Positions 62,278-64,000 of a stretch of 64,000 nt of DNA are shown piece after piece. Source of the stretch: an uncultured Mycoplasmatota bacterium (GTDB lineage: Bacteria; Bacillota_I; Bacilli_A; RF39; UBA660); assembly GCA_900547995.1 (NCBI GenBank), contig URIY01000002.1, forward strand, positions 3,494 to 67,493. The letters are read 5' to 3'. Position 1 is the first letter of the stretch. Every line of letters begins with the position of its first letter. The notes under the pieces were generated by a model, which saw only the letters and a program-made list of their open reading frames with translations, ran no database searches and was not told the DNA's origin. Both the position numbers and the translations under genes were made by a program.

Positions 62278-62919
62278 ATGAAGGATAAAAGAAAATATTT
62301 AGTATTGCTAATTATACCAATACTGTTATTATTGTTTTTTCTCTCTAATTTAAATAGTGAACATGATGAAATTATAGAGGAAGAAATAGAAACTGAAAAA
62401 AGTCTATCAATAGACATAAAAGGTGCCGTAAAAAATCCAGGTGTATATGAATTAAAAGATGGAAGTGTTGTTAAAGACGCTATTGATGTAAGTGGAGGCT
62501 TATTAGGAAGTGCTAACACAGAACATATTAATTTAAGCAAAAAAATAGTTGATGAAATGGTTATTATTATTTATACCAATGAAGAAATACAAGAAATGAC
62601 TGAAGGAAGTACAAGTATTAAGGTAGTAGATAAAGAATGTATTTGCCCTAAAATAGAAAATAATGCATGTATAGATAATAATAATAAATACGCAAATATA
62701 TCTAGTGAAATTAATCAAAGTACATCTAATAAAATTTCTCTTAATAATGCCAGTAAAGAAGAATTAATGACTTTAAATGGTATAGGTGAATCAAAAGCAA
62801 ATGCTATTATAGAATATAGAAATAATAATGGTTTATTTAAGCAAATAGAAGATATTACTAATGTAAAAGGAATTGGTAATTCTGTATATGAAAAAATTAA
62901 AGATAGACTTACTCTTTAA
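62278..62919 (+). CDS. comEA: Competence protein ComEA
   Basis: A 213-aa membrane-anchored DNA receptor for transformation. N-terminal helix (about 6-22), SLBB domain (about 42-105: IDIKGAVKNPGVYELKDGS, VVKDAIDVSGGL) and a C-terminal helix-hairpin-helix pair (about 155-213: ISLNNASKEELMTLNGIGES, IEYRNNNGLFKQIEDI, VKGIGNSVYEKI). GGTGATGGT precedes the ATG. comEC begins inside its 3' end. Confidence 0.95.
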   Translation: MKDKRKYLVLLIIPILLLLFFLSNLNSEHDEIIEEEIETEKSLSIDIKGAVKNPGVYELKDGSVVKDAIDVSGGLLGSANTEHINLSKKIVDEMVIIIYTNEEIQEMTEGSTSIKVVDKECICPKIENNACIDNNNKYANISSEINQSTSNKISLNNASKEELMTLNGIGESKANAIIEYRNNNGLFKQIEDITNVKGIGNSVYEKIKDRLTL

Positions 62920-64000
62920 GATACTTTTTATTGTATTTACATGCATATATTGTTTGCTTTTTTATAAATATAATAAAAGTAAATATAAAATAGATGAAAC
63001 TAATTTTAAAGGATACATAAAAAATATTAAAATAGATGGTAATAAACTTAGTTTAATTGTTCATGGTAAAGAAGATTTAATAGTTAATTATTATTTTGAA
63101 ACTTTAGACGAAAAGAAAAAATTTAATTTAAAGTTAGGTGATTATATAAAAATAAATGGAGTACTTAATGTACCTCAAAAAAAGACTAATTTTAATTTAT
63201 TTAATTATCAGAAATATTTATTAGGTAAAAAGATATATTATACTTTATCAGCAAAAGAAATAATTAAGTATAAAAATCATAATTTTTTATATAAGATAAA
63301 AAATATAATTATTTCAAAGATTGATAGTATACCAAATAATGGTTATATTAAATCTTTAATATTAGGTGATAATAATTCCGTAGATAAGGATTCTTTAAAT
63401 AGTTATAGGCAAAATGGTGTAAGTCATTTATTTGCTATATCAGGTATGCATGTTATTTTTATCATTAAAATACTTGAAGCAATTATGAATAAAATAATAA
63501 AAAAAGAAGAAATCAAATATACCATAATTTTTCTCATTTTATTTTTTTATTCTTTTGTAGCGTCTTTTTCTATATCTATTATAAGAGCTGTATTAATGTT
63601 TATAATAGGAAAGATATGTAAACTATTAAAATATAAAATAAAACCCATTGAAACATTTATATTTACATTATGCATATCTTTAATAATAAATCCTTATAAT
63701 ATATATAATATAAGTTTTAAGTATAGCTTTATGGTTAGTTTATTTCTCATTATATTTAGCGATTTAATTAATAAAAGAAAAACATATATTGGTAAATTAT
63801 TTATGACATCTTTAATTGCTTTTCTAGCAAGTATTCCCATTCAAATTAATACTTTCTTTAGTATTAATATCTTAAGTATCATTTTTAACATATTTTTTGT
63901 TCCCTTTTTTACATTTATATTTTTCCCAATAACTATTATTGTTTTTATTTTTCCATGTTTTAGTTATTTTTATAGTATATTAATAAATATTTTAGAAACA
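62888..64000 (+). CDS. comEC: Competence DNA channel ComEC, 3' truncated by window
   Basis: The frame from ATG 62888 (MKKLKIDLLFKILFIVFTCI) is open to the window end (371 codons) and overlaps comEA by 32 bases. It shows two N-terminal hydrophobic segments, an OB-like soluble part (about 35-110) and the competence domain with RQNGVSHLFAISGMHVIFII, followed by a series of membrane helices. ComEC forms the inner-membrane channel for single-stranded DNA. The C-terminal beta-lactamase-like domain, if any, is outside. No clear Shine-Dalgarno, so coupling to comEA is expected. Confidence 0.92.
   Translation, partial: MKKLKIDLLFKILFIVFTCIYCLLFYKYNKSKYKIDETNFKGYIKNIKIDGNKLSLIVHGKEDLIVNYYFETLDEKKKFNLKLGDYIKINGVLNVPQKKTNFNLFNYQKYLLGKKIYYTLSAKEIIKYKNHNFLYKIKNIIISKIDSIPNNGYIKSLILGDNNSVDKDSLNSYRQNGVSHLFAISGMHVIFIIKILEAIMNKIIKKEEIKYTIIFLILFFYSFVASFSISIIRAVLMFIIGKICKLLKYKIKPIETFIFTLCISLIINPYNIYNISFKYSFMVSLFLIIFSDLINKRKTYIGKLFMTSLIAFLASIPIQINTFFSINILSIIFNIFFVPFFTFIFFPITIIVFIFPCFSYFYSILINILET

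Noticed and set aside
62181..62540. 119-codon minus frame across the rodA-comEA gap
   Set aside because: Overlaps comEA and the rodA terminator, has no ribosome site, and its composition is that of an antisense shadow.

Overview
The window is about 28% G+C. It carries a complete set of Gram-positive housekeeping loci in the gene orders typical of low-GC Bacillota (Bacilli): relA-hisS-aspS, radC-mreCD-spoIVFAB-rplU-prp-rpmA, infC-rpmI-rplT, yrrN-yrrO-greA, rpsL-rpsG-fusA-tuf and comEA-comEC. TGA is used as a stop, so the standard bacterial code applies. Wall genes (mreCD, rodA, a glucosaminidase, teichoic acid synthesis and export) exclude a wall-less mollicute. SpoIVFA/SpoIVFB-like, CotF-like and YjcZ-like genes point to an endospore former or a recent descendant of one. 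The extreme AT bias and the archaeal-type AspRS suggest an uncultured gut Bacilli/Erysipelotrichia-like lineage; that placement is inference.

Layout. 1-5.5 kb: 3' part of relA, a PerM-like membrane protein, hisS, an orphan gene and aspS. 5.7-13.4 kb: surface proteins, namely a giant prepilin-like protein, a secreted glucosaminidase with SH3/Ig-like modules, and a divergently placed PASTA-repeat membrane protein. 13.5-15.7 kb: a Wzy-like polymerase and a GT2 glycosyltransferase. 15.8-22.2 kb: SPOR-like protein, radC, mreCD, spoIVFA/FB, and the ribosomal protein groups with an L21-type leader and an L20-type attenuated leader before infC, which appears to start with AUC. 22.2-25.3 kb: a GT4, a PssD/PssE pair and galE. 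25.4-27.5 kb: an unknown secreted protein and a decayed tnpB with its right end. 27.5-29.5 kb: rnhC, cvpA-like, trxA. 29.5-32.2 kb: two paralogous proteins that combine sigma-region-4-like and alpha-CTD-like modules. 32.3-34.3 kb: FAD/Rieske oxidoreductase and a CotF-like pair. 34.4-40.6 kb: two U32 proteins, greA, folA, tig and an ABC-F ATPase. 40.6-51.5 kb: a Nudix/winged-helix regulator, then a teichoic acid operon (tarI, tarJ, three TagF-type polymerases, TagG/TagH exporter) that runs into a Wzz/BY-kinase fusion and its PHP-type phosphatase. 51.5-56.2 kb: a flavodoxin-like pair, a kinase-like protein, def (minus) and recG behind a LexA-like box. 56.3-60.7 kb: the str operon. 60.7-64 kb: a YjcZ-like gene (minus), rodA, comEA and the 5' part of comEC.

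The genes fit together as cell-envelope construction (elongasome, teichoic acid, exopolysaccharide, autolysin) interleaved with translation. Many intrinsic terminators begin inside the last codons of the gene they end, and many strong TTGACA/TATAAT promoters can be read directly. No tRNA, rRNA or CRISPR array was seen, and no gene-free stretch exceeds 300 bases.
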